Notes: a model not told the origin generated them from the sequence alone. A DNA stretch of 64,000 nucleotides from Cognatundibacterium luofuense (GCF_018139685.1 NZ_JAGSPN010000004.1:186001-250000); one strand, 5' to 3'; positions 47,758 through 57,448 are shown, numbered from the stretch's first letter. Numbers and translations are program-made.

Positions 47758-48798
47758 TTAATCCATCAGTGCGCGTGCTTCGGCTACCTGAGAACGGTAA
47801 GCATCGAAAATATTGCGCATGGTGTCTTTCATCGTGGTGCTTGGATTCCAGCCCAGTTCTTCGCAGGTATTGGTGATTTTCGGAACGCGGTTTTTCACGT
47901 CCTGATAACCGTTACCGTAGTAAGCATCGGAAGTAGTTTCTACCAGCTGAACTTTTTTCGCATTTTCTGCGTATTCAGGATACTCAGCAGCCAGATCCAG
48001 CATCATGTGAGCCAGTTCACGGATAGAGTAGTTATTGGTCGGGTTACCGATGTTGTAGATTTTGCCGGAAGCGACACCGTTTTTATTGTCGATAATACGC
48101 ATCAGCGCATCGATACCGTCATCGATGTAAGTGAAAGCACGTTTCTGTGCGCCACCGTCCACCAGAGAGATGTTTTCACCGCGCACGATGTGACCGAAGA
48201 ACTGTGTCACAACACGGGAGCTGCCTTCTTTTGGTGTATGGATGCTGTCCAGACCTGCACCGATCCAGTTGAAAGGACGGAACAGTGTGAAGTTCAGGCC
48301 TTCCATGCCGTAACCCCAGATGACGCGATCCATCAGTTGTTTCGCGCAGGAGTAAATCCAGCGTGGTTTATTGATAGGACCGCAGATCAGTTCGGACTGG
48401 TCCGGATCGAACTCTTCGTCGTGGCACATGCCATACACTTCAGAAGTGGATGGGAATACCAGATGTTTGCCATATTTAGCTGCGGAACGAACGATAGGCA
48501 GGTTGGCTTCAAAGTCTAGTTCGAAGACGCGCAGCGGCTGTTTAACGTAAGTGGATGGTGTTGCGATCGCGACCAGCGGCAGAATCACATCACATTTTTT
48601 GACATGATACTCAACCCATTCTTTATTGATGGTGATGTCACCTTCAAAGAAGTGCATGCGCGGGTGATTAATCAGGTCGCCCAGACGCTCGGTTTGCATG
48701 TCCATGCCATACACTTCCCAGTCTGTTGTTTCGAGAATGCGTTTGGACAGGTGGTGACCGATAAAACCGTTCACGCCGAGGATGAGGACTTTTTTCAT
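47758..48798 (-). CDS. arnA: UDP-glucuronate oxidative decarboxylase (ArnA C-terminal domain homologue)
   Basis: This enzyme oxidises and decarboxylates UDP-glucuronate to UDP-4-keto-pentose. The 346 residues start with the NAD-binding VLILGVNGFIGHHL. TSEVYGMC and RWIYSCAKQLMDRVIWGYG (Tyr and Lys of the SDR site) are visible, and RPFNWIGAGLD is typical of this branch. It corresponds to the C-terminal half of E. coli ArnA, here a separate protein. The formyltransferase half is encoded just upstream. Confidence 0.9.
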   Translation of the reverse strand: MKKVLILGVNGFIGHHLSKRILETTDWEVYGMDMQTERLGDLINHPRMHFFEGDITINKEWVEYHVKKCDVILPLVAIATPSTYVKQPLRVFELDFEANLPIVRSAAKYGKHLVFPSTSEVYGMCHDEEFDPDQSELICGPINKPRWIYSCAKQLMDRVIWGYGMEGLNFTLFRPFNWIGAGLDSIHTPKEGSSRVVTQFFGHIVRGENISLVDGGAQKRAFTYIDDGIDALMRIIDNKNGVASGKIYNIGNPTNNYSIRELAHMMLDLAAEYPEYAENAKKVQLVETTSDAYYGNGYQDVKNRVPKITNTCEELGWNPSTTMKDTMRNIFDAYRSQVAEARALMD

Positions 48799-48849
48799 AG
48801 TATGTTCTTCTTAAAAAATGATTACTCAGGGATTTGGGTAAAACACGGT

Positions 48850-49752
48850 TCAGAACAGCTTTGTGAGCTGTTCCGCAGAAACCGGCTTCCCATCCAGCAG
48901 TAATTCGGAAATACAGATTGCACGACCATCGCCGCACACACCGAATATCGTATTATCTATCACTTGCAAGCCAATCGGCAAATTTCTAACTTCCTGGTCA
49001 GTTAATCTTGCTTTACCAATAACGAAGCGATGTCCGTTCTGATCGAAAAATGCACCGGGGTAGGGCGGCGCCACCGCTCTGTGCAGATTGTAGACATTCT
49101 GTGCAGACTGAGACCAGTCAACACGACCATCTTCCGGCTTGCGTCCGCCAAAATAACTGCCTTCGGCCAGGTTATTTTGCAAGCGCGGTGCTGTACCCGC
49201 AATCAGACCGGGTAAGGCATTCCACAAAGTTTGCTCTGCCGCAACGGTGAGCTTTCCGAATACTTCAAATGCAGTGTCATCCGGCAAAATCGGCACAGCT
49301 GTTTGCGCAATAATCGCGCCAGCGTCAGGCTTAGCAGCCATTTCATGCAGGGTTGCACCGGTTTCTGTTTCGCCGTGTAAAACTGCCCAGTTCACCGGAA
49401 CACGGCCTCGATACTTAGGCAGTAAGGATCCGTGCAGGTTATATGCACCGCGCTTCGCGAGTGTCAGCAGGGTAACCGGCAGCATATGACGGTAGTAGAA
49501 GCTGAAAATAAAATCAGGGTTGCAGGCGGCAACTGTCTGATGCAAGGCTTCTGTCGCAGGATCATCCGGTGTAATGCAGCGTATGCCTTTTTCGGAGCAC
49601 AGCGCAGCAACCGATTCAAACCAGATATTTTCTGCAGGATTGTCCTGATGGCTGACTACCAGTGCGACATCAACGCCACGCGCCAGCAAAGTACGCAGGC
49701 CACGGACACCAACATTGTGATACGCAAATACGACGGCAACCGGTTTCGTCAT
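48850..49752 (-). CDS. UDP-L-Ara4N formyltransferase (ArnA N-terminal domain homologue)
   Basis: It N-formylates UDP-4-amino-4-deoxy-L-arabinose using 10-formyl-tetrahydrofolate. The 300 residues have VAVVFAYHNVGVRGL at the start, the formyltransferase triad region LHGSLLPKYRGRVPVNW (Asn-His-Asp family site) and GRKPEDGRVDWSQSAQNVYN. It corresponds to the N-terminal half of E. coli ArnA. The ATG at 49752 shares a base with the arnC stop (TGATG); a GTG three bases upstream is an alternative. Confidence 0.9.
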   Translation of the reverse strand: MTKPVAVVFAYHNVGVRGLRTLLARGVDVALVVSHQDNPAENIWFESVAALCSEKGIRCITPDDPATEALHQTVAACNPDFIFSFYYRHMLPVTLLTLAKRGAYNLHGSLLPKYRGRVPVNWAVLHGETETGATLHEMAAKPDAGAIIAQTAVPILPDDTAFEVFGKLTVAAEQTLWNALPGLIAGTAPRLQNNLAEGSYFGGRKPEDGRVDWSQSAQNVYNLHRAVAPPYPGAFFDQNGHRFVIGKARLTDQEVRNLPIGLQVIDNTIFGVCGDGRAICISELLLDGKPVSAEQLTKLF

Positions 49753-50717
49753 CACACACCATCCTTCTCAGTCAGTTCCTGGCGCTCCAGTATGGTTTGA
49801 ACAACAAAACGTGGGCGACCGCGAACCTGCTGGTAAATACGACCAACGTACTCACCGAGTAAGCCAATACCAAACAGAATCACGCCCATCAGGAAGAAAG
49901 CAATCGCGAACAGGGTAAACAAACCTTCCGCTTCCGCGCCAAACGCAAAACGACGAATCAGCAGCAACGCGACCAGTCCGCCGGACAACAATGACAAGGC
50001 CATTCCCAGCATGGAGAACCATTGCAAAGGCATGATAGAAAAGCCGGTCATCAGATCGAAGTTCAGGCGAATCAGACTGTACAGCGAATATTTGGACTCG
50101 CCGGCAGCACGCTCTTCATGCTCAACAGTTATTTCAGTCGGTTTGCGTGAGAACGTATATGCCAGCGCTGGCACAAAAGTATTTACTTCGCTGCACTGGT
50201 TGATCAGATCAATCACATTGCGGCCATAAGCGCGCAGCATATTGCCCTGATCGGTAATTTTGATACGGGTGATTTTCTCGCGCAAACGGTTCATTGCTTT
50301 AGAGGCATAAGTACGCCATGCCGAATCCTGACGTTTGCGGCGAATGGAACCGACATAGTCATATCCCTCGCGCATTTTATCAACCAGCGCGCCTATTTCT
50401 TCCGGCGGGTTCTGCAAATCCGCGTCCAGCGTTACAACGATGTCACCACGGGTAGCTTTAAAGCCGGCGAGGATCGCCATGTGCTGGCCGTAATTGCCGT
50501 TAAACAGCACAACCCGCGTCACGTCCGGACGTACACGGAACTGATCCGCCAGAATCAGCGGCGTGTTGTCACGGCTGCCGTCGTTGACGAAAACGACTTC
50601 ATAGCTGACACCGCGCTCAGCAAGTTTATCCAGAGCAGGGTAGAGACGGGCGAATAACTTTGCCAAACCTGCTTCTTCATTGTAAACAGGGATAACGACG
50701 GATAATTCTGGTTTCAT
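49752..50717 (-). CDS. arnC: undecaprenyl-phosphate 4-deoxy-4-formamido-L-arabinose transferase
   Basis: A GT2 glycosyltransferase moving Ara4FN from UDP to undecaprenyl phosphate. The 321 residues have VVIPVYNEEAGL, the DXD-like TLDADLQNPPEE, and two C-terminal membrane helices (MLGMALSLLSGGLVALLLI and FLMGVILFGIGLLGEYVGR). It lies 18 bp after arnB and overlaps the formyltransferase start. Confidence 0.92.
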   Translation of the reverse strand: MKPELSVVIPVYNEEAGLAKLFARLYPALDKLAERGVSYEVVFVNDGSRDNTPLILADQFRVRPDVTRVVLFNGNYGQHMAILAGFKATRGDIVVTLDADLQNPPEEIGALVDKMREGYDYVGSIRRKRQDSAWRTYASKAMNRLREKITRIKITDQGNMLRAYGRNVIDLINQCSEVNTFVPALAYTFSRKPTEITVEHEERAAGESKYSLYSLIRLNFDLMTGFSIMPLQWFSMLGMALSLLSGGLVALLLIRRFAFGAEAEGLFTLFAIAFFLMGVILFGIGLLGEYVGRIYQQVRGRPRFVVQTILERQELTEKDGV

Positions 50718-50735
50718 TCTGATGCGTACCGGATA

Positions 50736-51863
50736 TTAAAGGAGGCAGGATTTTACAGCAGACACTACCCGTTCTGCATCAGCTTCTGTCATTGCCGGAA
50801 ATAATGGCAGGGTTACGATTTGTTTTCCGACACGTTCCGCTACCGGGAACATGCCATCCGTAAAGCCACGCTGGCGATACAGCGTAAACAAGTGAATCGG
50901 ACGATAGTGATAACCGAGGCCAATTTTCACATCCAGCATTTTCTGCATGAATTCGGCGCGGTTAATGCGTTCTGGCAACACAATATGGAACATATGCCAG
51001 TTAGAATTTTCAAAATCCGCGACCGGCAATTCAGCGCCGGTTTGTGCGGTGAAATCGGTACCGAATAATTCAAAATACTTCGCCGCCAGTGCTTTTCGCT
51101 TGGCGTTAAATTCTTCCAGACGACGCAGCTGGCCCAGACCGATTGCTGCCGACATATCAGTCATATTGTATTTGCCGCCCAGCACATCCACATCGATACC
51201 GTCCAGACCACTGCGGCTAACGCCTTGCAAACGATAACGCTCAGCCAGTTTCGCTTCTTCCGGTGTATTCAGCACCAGACAGCCACCTTCGCCGGTCATG
51301 ATATTTTTGTTGACCTGAAAACTGAAAGAAACAAAATCGCCGAAAGAACCAATACGCTTACCTTTCCAGGTCGATCCGATTGCTTGCGCCGCATCTTCGA
51401 TGACGCGCAGTTTGTATTTCTCAGCAATAGCGTACAGCTTGTCCATGTCGCATGGCAGGCCGCACATATGGACCGGAATGATGGCTTTCGTGCGTGGCGT
51501 AATAACTGCTTCGACTTTATCCAGATCAATGTTGTGGGTTTGCGGATCGATATCAGCAAAGACCGGCGTTGCGCCGGTTTCGATAATCACGTTCGCAGTT
51601 GCCACCCAGGAATTCGGGGTCGTAATGACTTCGTCGCCGGGGCCAATACCGGCAATGCGCAGTGCGATTTCCATAGTGCAGGTGCCGGAATTGAAGGTAC
51701 GTACCGGACGACCACCAAAAAATTCAGAAAGCTTCGCCTCAAATTCCTGCACTTTCGGGCCACTGGTCAGCCAGCCGGAACGCATGACATCCGCAACTGC
51801 AGCGATCATGTCTTCGTCTATGGTTGGCTTGGTAAAGGGCAAAAAACTCAGTTCTGTTGTCAT
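50736..51863 (-). CDS. arnB: UDP-4-amino-4-deoxy-L-arabinose aminotransferase
   Basis: A PLP-dependent sugar aminotransferase (DegT/DnrJ/EryC1 family) converting the 4-keto-pentose to UDP-L-Ara4N. The Schiff-base lysine is Lys186 in SFQVNKNIMTGEGG. IEDAAQAIGSTWKGKRIGS is the cofactor-site run. The 375 residues are normal. It begins the biosynthetic part of the operon, after the flippase-like SMR gene. Confidence 0.93.
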   Translation of the reverse strand: MTTELSFLPFTKPTIDEDMIAAVADVMRSGWLTSGPKVQEFEAKLSEFFGGRPVRTFNSGTCTMEIALRIAGIGPGDEVITTPNSWVATANVIIETGATPVFADIDPQTHNIDLDKVEAVITPRTKAIIPVHMCGLPCDMDKLYAIAEKYKLRVIEDAAQAIGSTWKGKRIGSFGDFVSFSFQVNKNIMTGEGGCLVLNTPEEAKLAERYRLQGVSRSGLDGIDVDVLGGKYNMTDMSAAIGLGQLRRLEEFNAKRKALAAKYFELFGTDFTAQTGAELPVADFENSNWHMFHIVLPERINRAEFMQKMLDVKIGLGYHYRPIHLFTLYRQRGFTDGMFPVAERVGKQIVTLPLFPAMTEADAERVVSAVKSCLL

Positions 51864-51964
51864 GGAATTATCCCATCCGGAAAACCGGTATTCATCATAG
51901 AAGGCGTCAGATTATGCTGGTCTGAGCGCCGGAAAAACGGAAAAAAGCGGCAAATTGATACTTG

Positions 51965-52336
51965 TCAGCTTTTGACGAGCAAGGCAACACCAATAATGAT
52001 GACGCCGATAGCGAGCAAACGCTGTACTGACATGATCTCGCCGAGGAAATACCATGCGCCGATCGCATTCACGATATAACCGATCGACAGCATAGGATAC
52101 GCAATCGATACATCCACGCGCGATAAGCCGATAATCCAGACAACCACCGAGATCACATAGCAGCTCAGTCCGCCGATAATCGGCAATTGCGTTGCCACCT
52201 GCAAGCCGGTCGCAAACCAGTTATCCGCAGTCAGATGGATTGCACCAATCGCGTTGGTACCTTTTTTCAGTAAAAGCTGAGCAAGTGCATTCAGTAAAAT
52301 GCCGCTGATAATAAAGCCAAAAGTGGAAATATTCAT
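51965..52336 (-). CDS. SMR/EamA-type small membrane protein, probable ArnE-like flippase
   Basis: A 123-residue protein with four membrane helices, starting ISTFGFIISGILLNALAQLL and ending LLAIGVIIIGVALLVKS. The ALAQLLLKKG run resembles small multidrug resistance proteins. Its place between arnT and arnB suggests it flips undecaprenyl-phosphate-Ara4N across the inner membrane, as ArnE/ArnF do. Only one such gene is present, so a homodimer would be needed (inference). Confidence 0.78.
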   Translation of the reverse strand: MNISTFGFIISGILLNALAQLLLKKGTNAIGAIHLTADNWFATGLQVATQLPIIGGLSCYVISVVVWIIGLSRVDVSIAYPMLSIGYIVNAIGAWYFLGEIMSVQRLLAIGVIIIGVALLVKS

Positions 52337-52376
52337 TGATCCGTATTCTTTTTATGTCAGTTGTGTGTAAAAACGA

Positions 52377-54047
52377 TTATTGCGCGCTGATCACGATACG
52401 CTTAGGGTCATCACCGATCACACGCATCGGTATCCCCCGGGCACGGAAATCATCATAAATATCGCGGCGCACCACTGCAACCGCAGCTTCTTTGTTTTGC
52501 ACATGCGCCAGCCAGCGATGTACAAAATCTTCACGTTGCGGTATCCACAATTGCGGCTCAATGCTGAGACCAAACTGCATTTCATCCGGGAATTCCACCA
52601 GTGTCATAGTGCGTTCCACATAGAAAGGCATGGCCTGTTCATAGCGTCCTACACCGTAAAAATGCGATCCCGGCGTCTTCAATACTTCACGCATTGCAGG
52701 TAAATGTGCGGTGCCGGCAATATATTTTCCGAACTCGTTATGGCCGAGGAAAGCGATTTGTCCGGCGATAAATCCTGTTAAACCCAGCGCCAGCAGGCTC
52801 CAGTCTTTCATTTGCTTTTGCAAAAATACCCAGCCCGCGACTGCAGCAAGCAAAAACAAAACGCCGGCAATCTGCAACCAGACCGCATAACCCTGATACA
52901 AGGGAATTTCATATTCAGGCTTACCGGCGAGCAGCGACGGCAGTTTCCATTGCACACCGGCAGTCAGTGCGATACCGAGAATGGCGGAAGTTGCCAGAGA
53001 AATTTTCTGCCAGACTTCACCGCCTTGTGCTGCCTGACGGGCACCAATCAGTGCCAGCGCCGGGAAAATCGGTACGATATAGCCCGGTAATTTGGAGCCG
53101 GAAACGCTGAAAAAGACAAAGAAAAACACAGCCCAGATCCACGCCATCAGCAGTGGCTGAAAGCGGCTCGCTTCTTTTTTCCAACCTGCGCCGACACTGC
53201 TGAACAAATAGCCCAGCCATGGCAGGATACCGAGCACCATCAGCGGAATAAAGTAATACCACGGGCCGCCGCGCTTATGCACGCCACTGGTAAAACGGTC
53301 AAAATGTTCGTGGATGAAGAAAAAATGCGGATGTTCAGGATTGCGCATCGCAATCAGGATGAACCACGGCGCCGTGATTGCAAAAAACAGCAGCAATCCT
53401 TTGCCGAAGTGCAATTTCGTCCACATGCGCAAATCGCGTGCAAGCAACGTATATAAAGTCAGTACAGCACCCGGCAATACGATGCCGATCAAACCTTTGG
53501 ACAGAGTTGCCAGCGCCATCGCGGCCCAGCACAGCAGCATATAGTTGCGCTGTTCTTTTTCACTGACGCCGTCACGCTGCCCCAGAATCAGTGCGCATAA
53601 GGCAACGGCGAAAAAGCCTGAGATACCCATATCGAGGCTATTCACGTGACCCATACCAGCCCAGTAAAAACCACTGCCCAGCATCAGTGCAGCAATCCAG
53701 CCAGTGCGGCGGTCATATAACTTTGCTGCAGTAAAGCCGACGGACACGATGCCCAGCAAGGCGGTTAAACCAGTCCATAAACGCGCCTGCCACTCGCCAA
53801 GTCCGAATAAGGCAAAAGTCAGCGCATTCATCCAGTTTTGCAGCGGCGGCTTTTCAAAGTACTTAATGCCGTTTAAGCGCAAGGTAATCCAGTCACCGGT
53901 TGCCAGCATTTCACGCGCCATTTCCGCGTAACGCCCCTCATCGGTAGGCACCAGCACGCGCGCACCGAGCATGTAAAACCAAAACAACAAAAACGCGGCA
54001 GTCAGCGTGCGTACCAGCGTAGTCGATTCAAACGGTGATCGCTTCAT
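52377..54047 (-). CDS. arnT: lipid A L-Ara4N transferase (PMT family)
   Basis: ArnT moves L-Ara4N from undecaprenyl phosphate to lipid A phosphates, lowering the negative charge and giving polymyxin resistance. The 556-residue protein has about 12 membrane segments. The first periplasmic loop carries VPTDEGRYAEMAREML, with the acidic pair used for catalysis in the family. LRLNGIKYFEKPPLQNWMNA is another ArnT hallmark. Its start overlaps the upstream gene (ATGA). Confidence 0.92.
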   Translation of the reverse strand: MKRSPFESTTLVRTLTAAFLLFWFYMLGARVLVPTDEGRYAEMAREMLATGDWITLRLNGIKYFEKPPLQNWMNALTFALFGLGEWQARLWTGLTALLGIVSVGFTAAKLYDRRTGWIAALMLGSGFYWAGMGHVNSLDMGISGFFAVALCALILGQRDGVSEKEQRNYMLLCWAAMALATLSKGLIGIVLPGAVLTLYTLLARDLRMWTKLHFGKGLLLFFAITAPWFILIAMRNPEHPHFFFIHEHFDRFTSGVHKRGGPWYYFIPLMVLGILPWLGYLFSSVGAGWKKEASRFQPLLMAWIWAVFFFVFFSVSGSKLPGYIVPIFPALALIGARQAAQGGEVWQKISLATSAILGIALTAGVQWKLPSLLAGKPEYEIPLYQGYAVWLQIAGVLFLLAAVAGWVFLQKQMKDWSLLALGLTGFIAGQIAFLGHNEFGKYIAGTAHLPAMREVLKTPGSHFYGVGRYEQAMPFYVERTMTLVEFPDEMQFGLSIEPQLWIPQREDFVHRWLAHVQNKEAAVAVVRRDIYDDFRARGIPMRVIGDDPKRIVISAQ

Positions 54048-54421
54048 GCCGGCTCCACGATCAGCGCCAGAGCGACTTTACGGCCTTCTGCCATCAGAAT
54101 ATTGTAGGTGCGGCATGCAGAATGGTTGTCCATGCATTCCACGCCGATATGACGCTGCATCAGCGATTGCATCAGGCGCGGATGCGCGAAGCGCTGCTTC
54201 TGTCCGGTGCCGAGAATCACAACATCAGGCTTGAAGGCTTCGATCTGTTCAAAGTGGGTGTTACTCAATTGTTCAAAACTGACAGGCTCCCAGACCACCG
54301 GCTTCATTTCCGGTAATACGATCAGACTGTGCTTGTACCAGATGGCGTTGATTTCTACCGCGTCTTTTTCGTAGGCGGTAATAGTCTGATATTGCTGAGT
54401 TTGAGTAGAGTGCAGTTTCAT
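54044..54421 (-). CDS. Mth938-like domain (DUF498) protein
   Basis: A 125-residue cytoplasmic protein of the Mth938/NDUFAF3 fold, with IVLPEMKPVVWEP, FKPDVVILGTGQKQRF and a Cys-bearing C-terminal half (VECMDNHSACRTYNIL). The bacterial function is unknown. The ATG at 54421 follows CGGGA. It is translationally coupled to arnT by ATGA, so it heads the arn unit, though a mechanistic link is not evident. Confidence 0.82.
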   Translation of the reverse strand: MKLHSTQTQQYQTITAYEKDAVEINAIWYKHSLIVLPEMKPVVWEPVSFEQLSNTHFEQIEAFKPDVVILGTGQKQRFAHPRLMQSLMQRHIGVECMDNHSACRTYNILMAEGRKVALALIVEPA

Positions 54422-54805
54422 GCGTAAATCCCGGAAAGACGAACAGAAAAACGTGCGGCATTGTAACTGTTTTTCCTGTTTTTGCTGCCTGCATGCAGAT
54501 AGCGCACTGCAATCGACCGGGACTTGCACAAAAAATCAGCAAACAAAGTTGCTGATCGCTTACATATGCGAAATCCGCATAAGCATATTGCAACAGAATC
54601 TGGCAAACATGCCGCCTGACTATGTGCTGATGGACGGTTTTCGGCGAAACTTGAGGACTTTCCGAAGAATTACGGAAACAAGGGCAAGGCTGTGATTGCT
54701 TTCGATGCATTCCTTGTGCAAAATGGCTTGTACGGCAGTGCAGCATTTTGCAGCACAGGCCTTCATTCGTCCTGCTCAGTCTCTTGAATAAAAAGGAATT
54801 TTCGC
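54422..54805. other. 384-bp intergenic stretch between divergent genes
   Basis: No gene is supported. It contains two adjacent hairpins with a minus-strand terminator, and the ribosome site AAAAAGG of the aminotransferase gene. Confidence 0.6.
54530..54584 (-). ncRNA. candidate small RNA 3' end or leader attenuator
   Basis: On the minus strand a hairpin (54584-54558, outer pair GCTTA/TAAGC and inner TGCG/CGCA) is followed by an 8-bp stem ATCAGCAA/TTGCTGAT and five T residues. No minus-strand gene lies upstream for it to terminate. It ends 108 bp before the Mth938 start, so it is either an independent small RNA or an attenuator of the arn unit. The 5' end is not identified. Confidence 0.35.
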
Positions 54806-56035
54806 GTGCGCCCGATTCAGAAATCTCAGAAGTTAGCCGATGTATGTTACGACATCCGTGGTCCGGTGCTGGAAAAGGCCAAGCAGATGGAAGACGAAGG
54901 CCACAAGATCATTAAGCTGAATATCGGCAATCTGGCTGTATTCAACTTCGATCCGCCGGACGAAATCGTGCAGGATATGATTCGTAATATGCAGGGCGCA
55001 GCCGGTTATACCGATTCCAAAGGTATGTTTGCACCGCGCAAAGCGATCATGCACTACAGCCAGGAAAAACATATCCATGGCGTCACGATTGAAGATATTT
55101 ATATCGGCAATGGCGCGTCTGAACTGATCGTGATGGGCATGAATGCCTTACTGAACAGTGGTGATGAAGTGCTGGTACCGGCGCCGGATTATCCGCTGTG
55201 GACAGCAGCTGTCAGCCTCTCCGGTGGTAAGCCGGTGCACTATGTCTGCGATGAAAGCGCTGGCTGGATGCCGGATATGGATGATATCCGCGCCAAAATC
55301 ACACCGAACACCAAAGCGATCGTCATCATTAACCCGAACAATCCTACCGGCGCACTGTATCCGCGTGAAGTACTGGAACAACTGGTGGAAATCGCCCGTC
55401 AGCATCAGCTGGTGGTGTTTGCCGATGAAATTTACGACAAAACTTTGTACGACGGCGAAGAGCATATTTCTATCGCCTCGCTGGCAGATGATGTATTGTT
55501 TGTGACTTTGAATGGTCTCTCTAAAAATTATCGTTCTTGCGGCTACCGTGCCGGCTGGATGATTGTTTCCGGCGAAAAACGTCACGCCAGAGATTACATC
55601 GAAGGTCTGAACATGCTCGCATCGATGCGCCTGTGCGCCAACGCGCCGGGCCAGTTTGCGATTCAGACCGCGCTGGGCGGTTATCAGAGTATTCAGGATC
55701 TGGTTGGCCCCGGCGGCCGCCTGCTGAAGCAGCGCGATCTTGCGCATAAGTTGTTAACAGAAATTCCCGGAGTCAGCTGCGTTAAACCCAAAGCGGCTCT
55801 GTATATGTTTCCGAAACTGGATCCGGAAATCTACCCGATTGCCGATGATCAGGAATTTATACGCGAACTGTTGATCGAGCAGCGCGTATTGTTGGTGCAG
55901 GGAACAGGCTTTAACTGGATCAAGCCTGACCACTTCCGTGTGGTGTTCCTGCCTAATACGGATGATTTAACGGAAGCCTTCGGTCGCATTTCGCATTTCC
56001 TCGAAGCTTACCGAAAGCGTCACGGTACTAATTAA
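54806..56035 (+). CDS. AlaA-type pyridoxal phosphate-dependent aminotransferase
   Basis: A 409-residue class I aminotransferase of the glutamate-pyruvate (alanine) branch. The Schiff-base lysine is Lys240 in GLSKNYRSCGYRAGW. IINPNNPTGALYPREVLE and the N-terminal VLEKAKQMEDEGHKIIKLNI run match AlaA. It starts with GTG behind AAAAAGG. hom follows 22 bp downstream, an arrangement frequent in Burkholderiales. Confidence 0.88.
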   Translation: MRPIQKSQKLADVCYDIRGPVLEKAKQMEDEGHKIIKLNIGNLAVFNFDPPDEIVQDMIRNMQGAAGYTDSKGMFAPRKAIMHYSQEKHIHGVTIEDIYIGNGASELIVMGMNALLNSGDEVLVPAPDYPLWTAAVSLSGGKPVHYVCDESAGWMPDMDDIRAKITPNTKAIVIINPNNPTGALYPREVLEQLVEIARQHQLVVFADEIYDKTLYDGEEHISIASLADDVLFVTLNGLSKNYRSCGYRAGWMIVSGEKRHARDYIEGLNMLASMRLCANAPGQFAIQTALGGYQSIQDLVGPGGRLLKQRDLAHKLLTEIPGVSCVKPKAALYMFPKLDPEIYPIADDQEFIRELLIEQRVLLVQGTGFNWIKPDHFRVVFLPNTDDLTEAFGRISHFLEAYRKRHGTN

Positions 56036-56057
56036 CTTTTATATTGTCGAAAATCTT

Positions 56058-57368
56058 ATGAAACCCATCAAAGTCGGTCTGTTAGGTATAGGAACTGTCG
56101 GTTCCGGAGTATTTCACGTATTACAGCGCAATCAGCAGGAAATTATGCGTCGCGCAGGCCGTGGAATTGAAATTACCATGATTGCCGCACGGAATACGGA
56201 ACGGGCTCGTAAGATTTGCGGCGATACGATTCAGGTCGTCGCGCAGGCATCTGACGTCGTCAACAATCCTGAAATTGACATCGTTGTTGAACTGATCGGC
56301 GGTTACGAAACCGCGCGCGAACTGGTGCTGCAAGCGATTGCAAATGGCAAGCACGTGGTCACAGCCAACAAAGCCTTGCTGGCAATCCACGGCAATGAAA
56401 TTTTCAAAGCGGCGCAGGAAAAAGGTGTGATGGTCGCGTTTGAGGCCGCAGTTGCCGGCGGCATTCCGATTATCAAAGCGCTGCGCGAAGGTCTGACAGC
56501 GAACCGCATCGAATGGATCGCCGGCATCATCAACGGTACAACCAACTTCATATTGTCGGAAATGCGTGACAAAGGCCTGAGTTTTCAGGAAGTGCTGAAA
56601 CAGGCGCAGGAACTCGGCTACGCAGAAGCAGACCCGACTTTCGATATCGAAGGCGTCGATGCCGCCCATAAAGCCACGATCATGGCATCGATTGCTTACG
56701 GCATTCCTATGCAGTTTGATAAAGCCTATGTTGAAGGTATTACTCAACTGGAAGCGGTTGATATTCAGTTTGCGGAAGAACTCGGTTACCGTATCAAGCT
56801 GCTCGGTATCGCCAAACGCGTTGCTGAAGGCGTGGAACTGCGTGTCCATCCGACACTGGTACCGGCAAAACGCCTGATTGCCAATGTTGAAGGTGCTATG
56901 AATGCGGTACTGGTGCAGTCGGATGCGGTTGGCACCACACTGTATTACGGCAAAGGCGCGGGTTCTGAGCCAACGGCATCTTCCGTGATTGCTGATCTGG
57001 TTGACGTGACCCGTCTGGCAACGGCGGATCCTGAACACCGTGTTCCGCATCTGGCATTCCAGCCGGATGCCATCAGCAATCTGCCGATTCTGCCAATCGA
57101 AGAAGTCACCACCAGCTACTACCTGCGTATGCATGTGGAAGACCGCCCGGGCGTACTGGCCGATGTGACACGCATTCTGGCGGACCTGACGATTTCGATT
57201 GATGCGATGCTGCAAAAAGAACCGGGCGATGGTGCAACTCGTACCGATATCATCATCCTGACCCATCAGACCAAAGAGAAAAATATCATTGCCGCGATTG
57301 AAAAAATCGAACAACTGGCAACAGTCAGCGGCAAAGTCACCAAGCTGCGCCTGGAAGAACTGAACTAA
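56058..57368 (+). CDS. hom: homoserine dehydrogenase
   Basis: It reduces aspartate semialdehyde to homoserine for threonine and methionine. The 436 residues hold the NAD(P) site VGLLGIGTVGSGVF, the catalytic domain with NGTTNFILSEM and EADPTFDIEGVDAAHKATI, and a C-terminal ACT domain (YYLRMHVEDRPGVLADVTRI) for feedback control. In related genomes thrC usually follows, but here a strong terminator and an MFS gene do. Confidence 0.96.
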   Translation: MKPIKVGLLGIGTVGSGVFHVLQRNQQEIMRRAGRGIEITMIAARNTERARKICGDTIQVVAQASDVVNNPEIDIVVELIGGYETARELVLQAIANGKHVVTANKALLAIHGNEIFKAAQEKGVMVAFEAAVAGGIPIIKALREGLTANRIEWIAGIINGTTNFILSEMRDKGLSFQEVLKQAQELGYAEADPTFDIEGVDAAHKATIMASIAYGIPMQFDKAYVEGITQLEAVDIQFAEELGYRIKLLGIAKRVAEGVELRVHPTLVPAKRLIANVEGAMNAVLVQSDAVGTTLYYGKGAGSEPTASSVIADLVDVTRLATADPEHRVPHLAFQPDAISNLPILPIEEVTTSYYLRMHVEDRPGVLADVTRILADLTISIDAMLQKEPGDGATRTDIIILTHQTKEKNIIAAIEKIEQLATVSGKVTKLRLEELN

Positions 57369-57413
57369 GCTGCACTAAGCGGCAATGTCTCAGCAAACAG
57401 CAGGCTCCGGCAT

Positions 57414-57448
57414 AAAAAACGCCCTCATGAAATAATGAGGGCGTTTTT
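57414..57448 (+). terminator. terminator after hom
   Basis: A 14-bp perfect stem AAAAACGCCCTCAT/ATGAGGGCGTTTTT around GAAATA, 46 bp after the hom stop. Confidence 0.9.

Noticed and set aside
56121-57314. A 397-codon minus-strand frame inside hom
   Set aside because: Composition is unnatural (rich in His, Arg, Asn, Phe) and hom is unambiguous.
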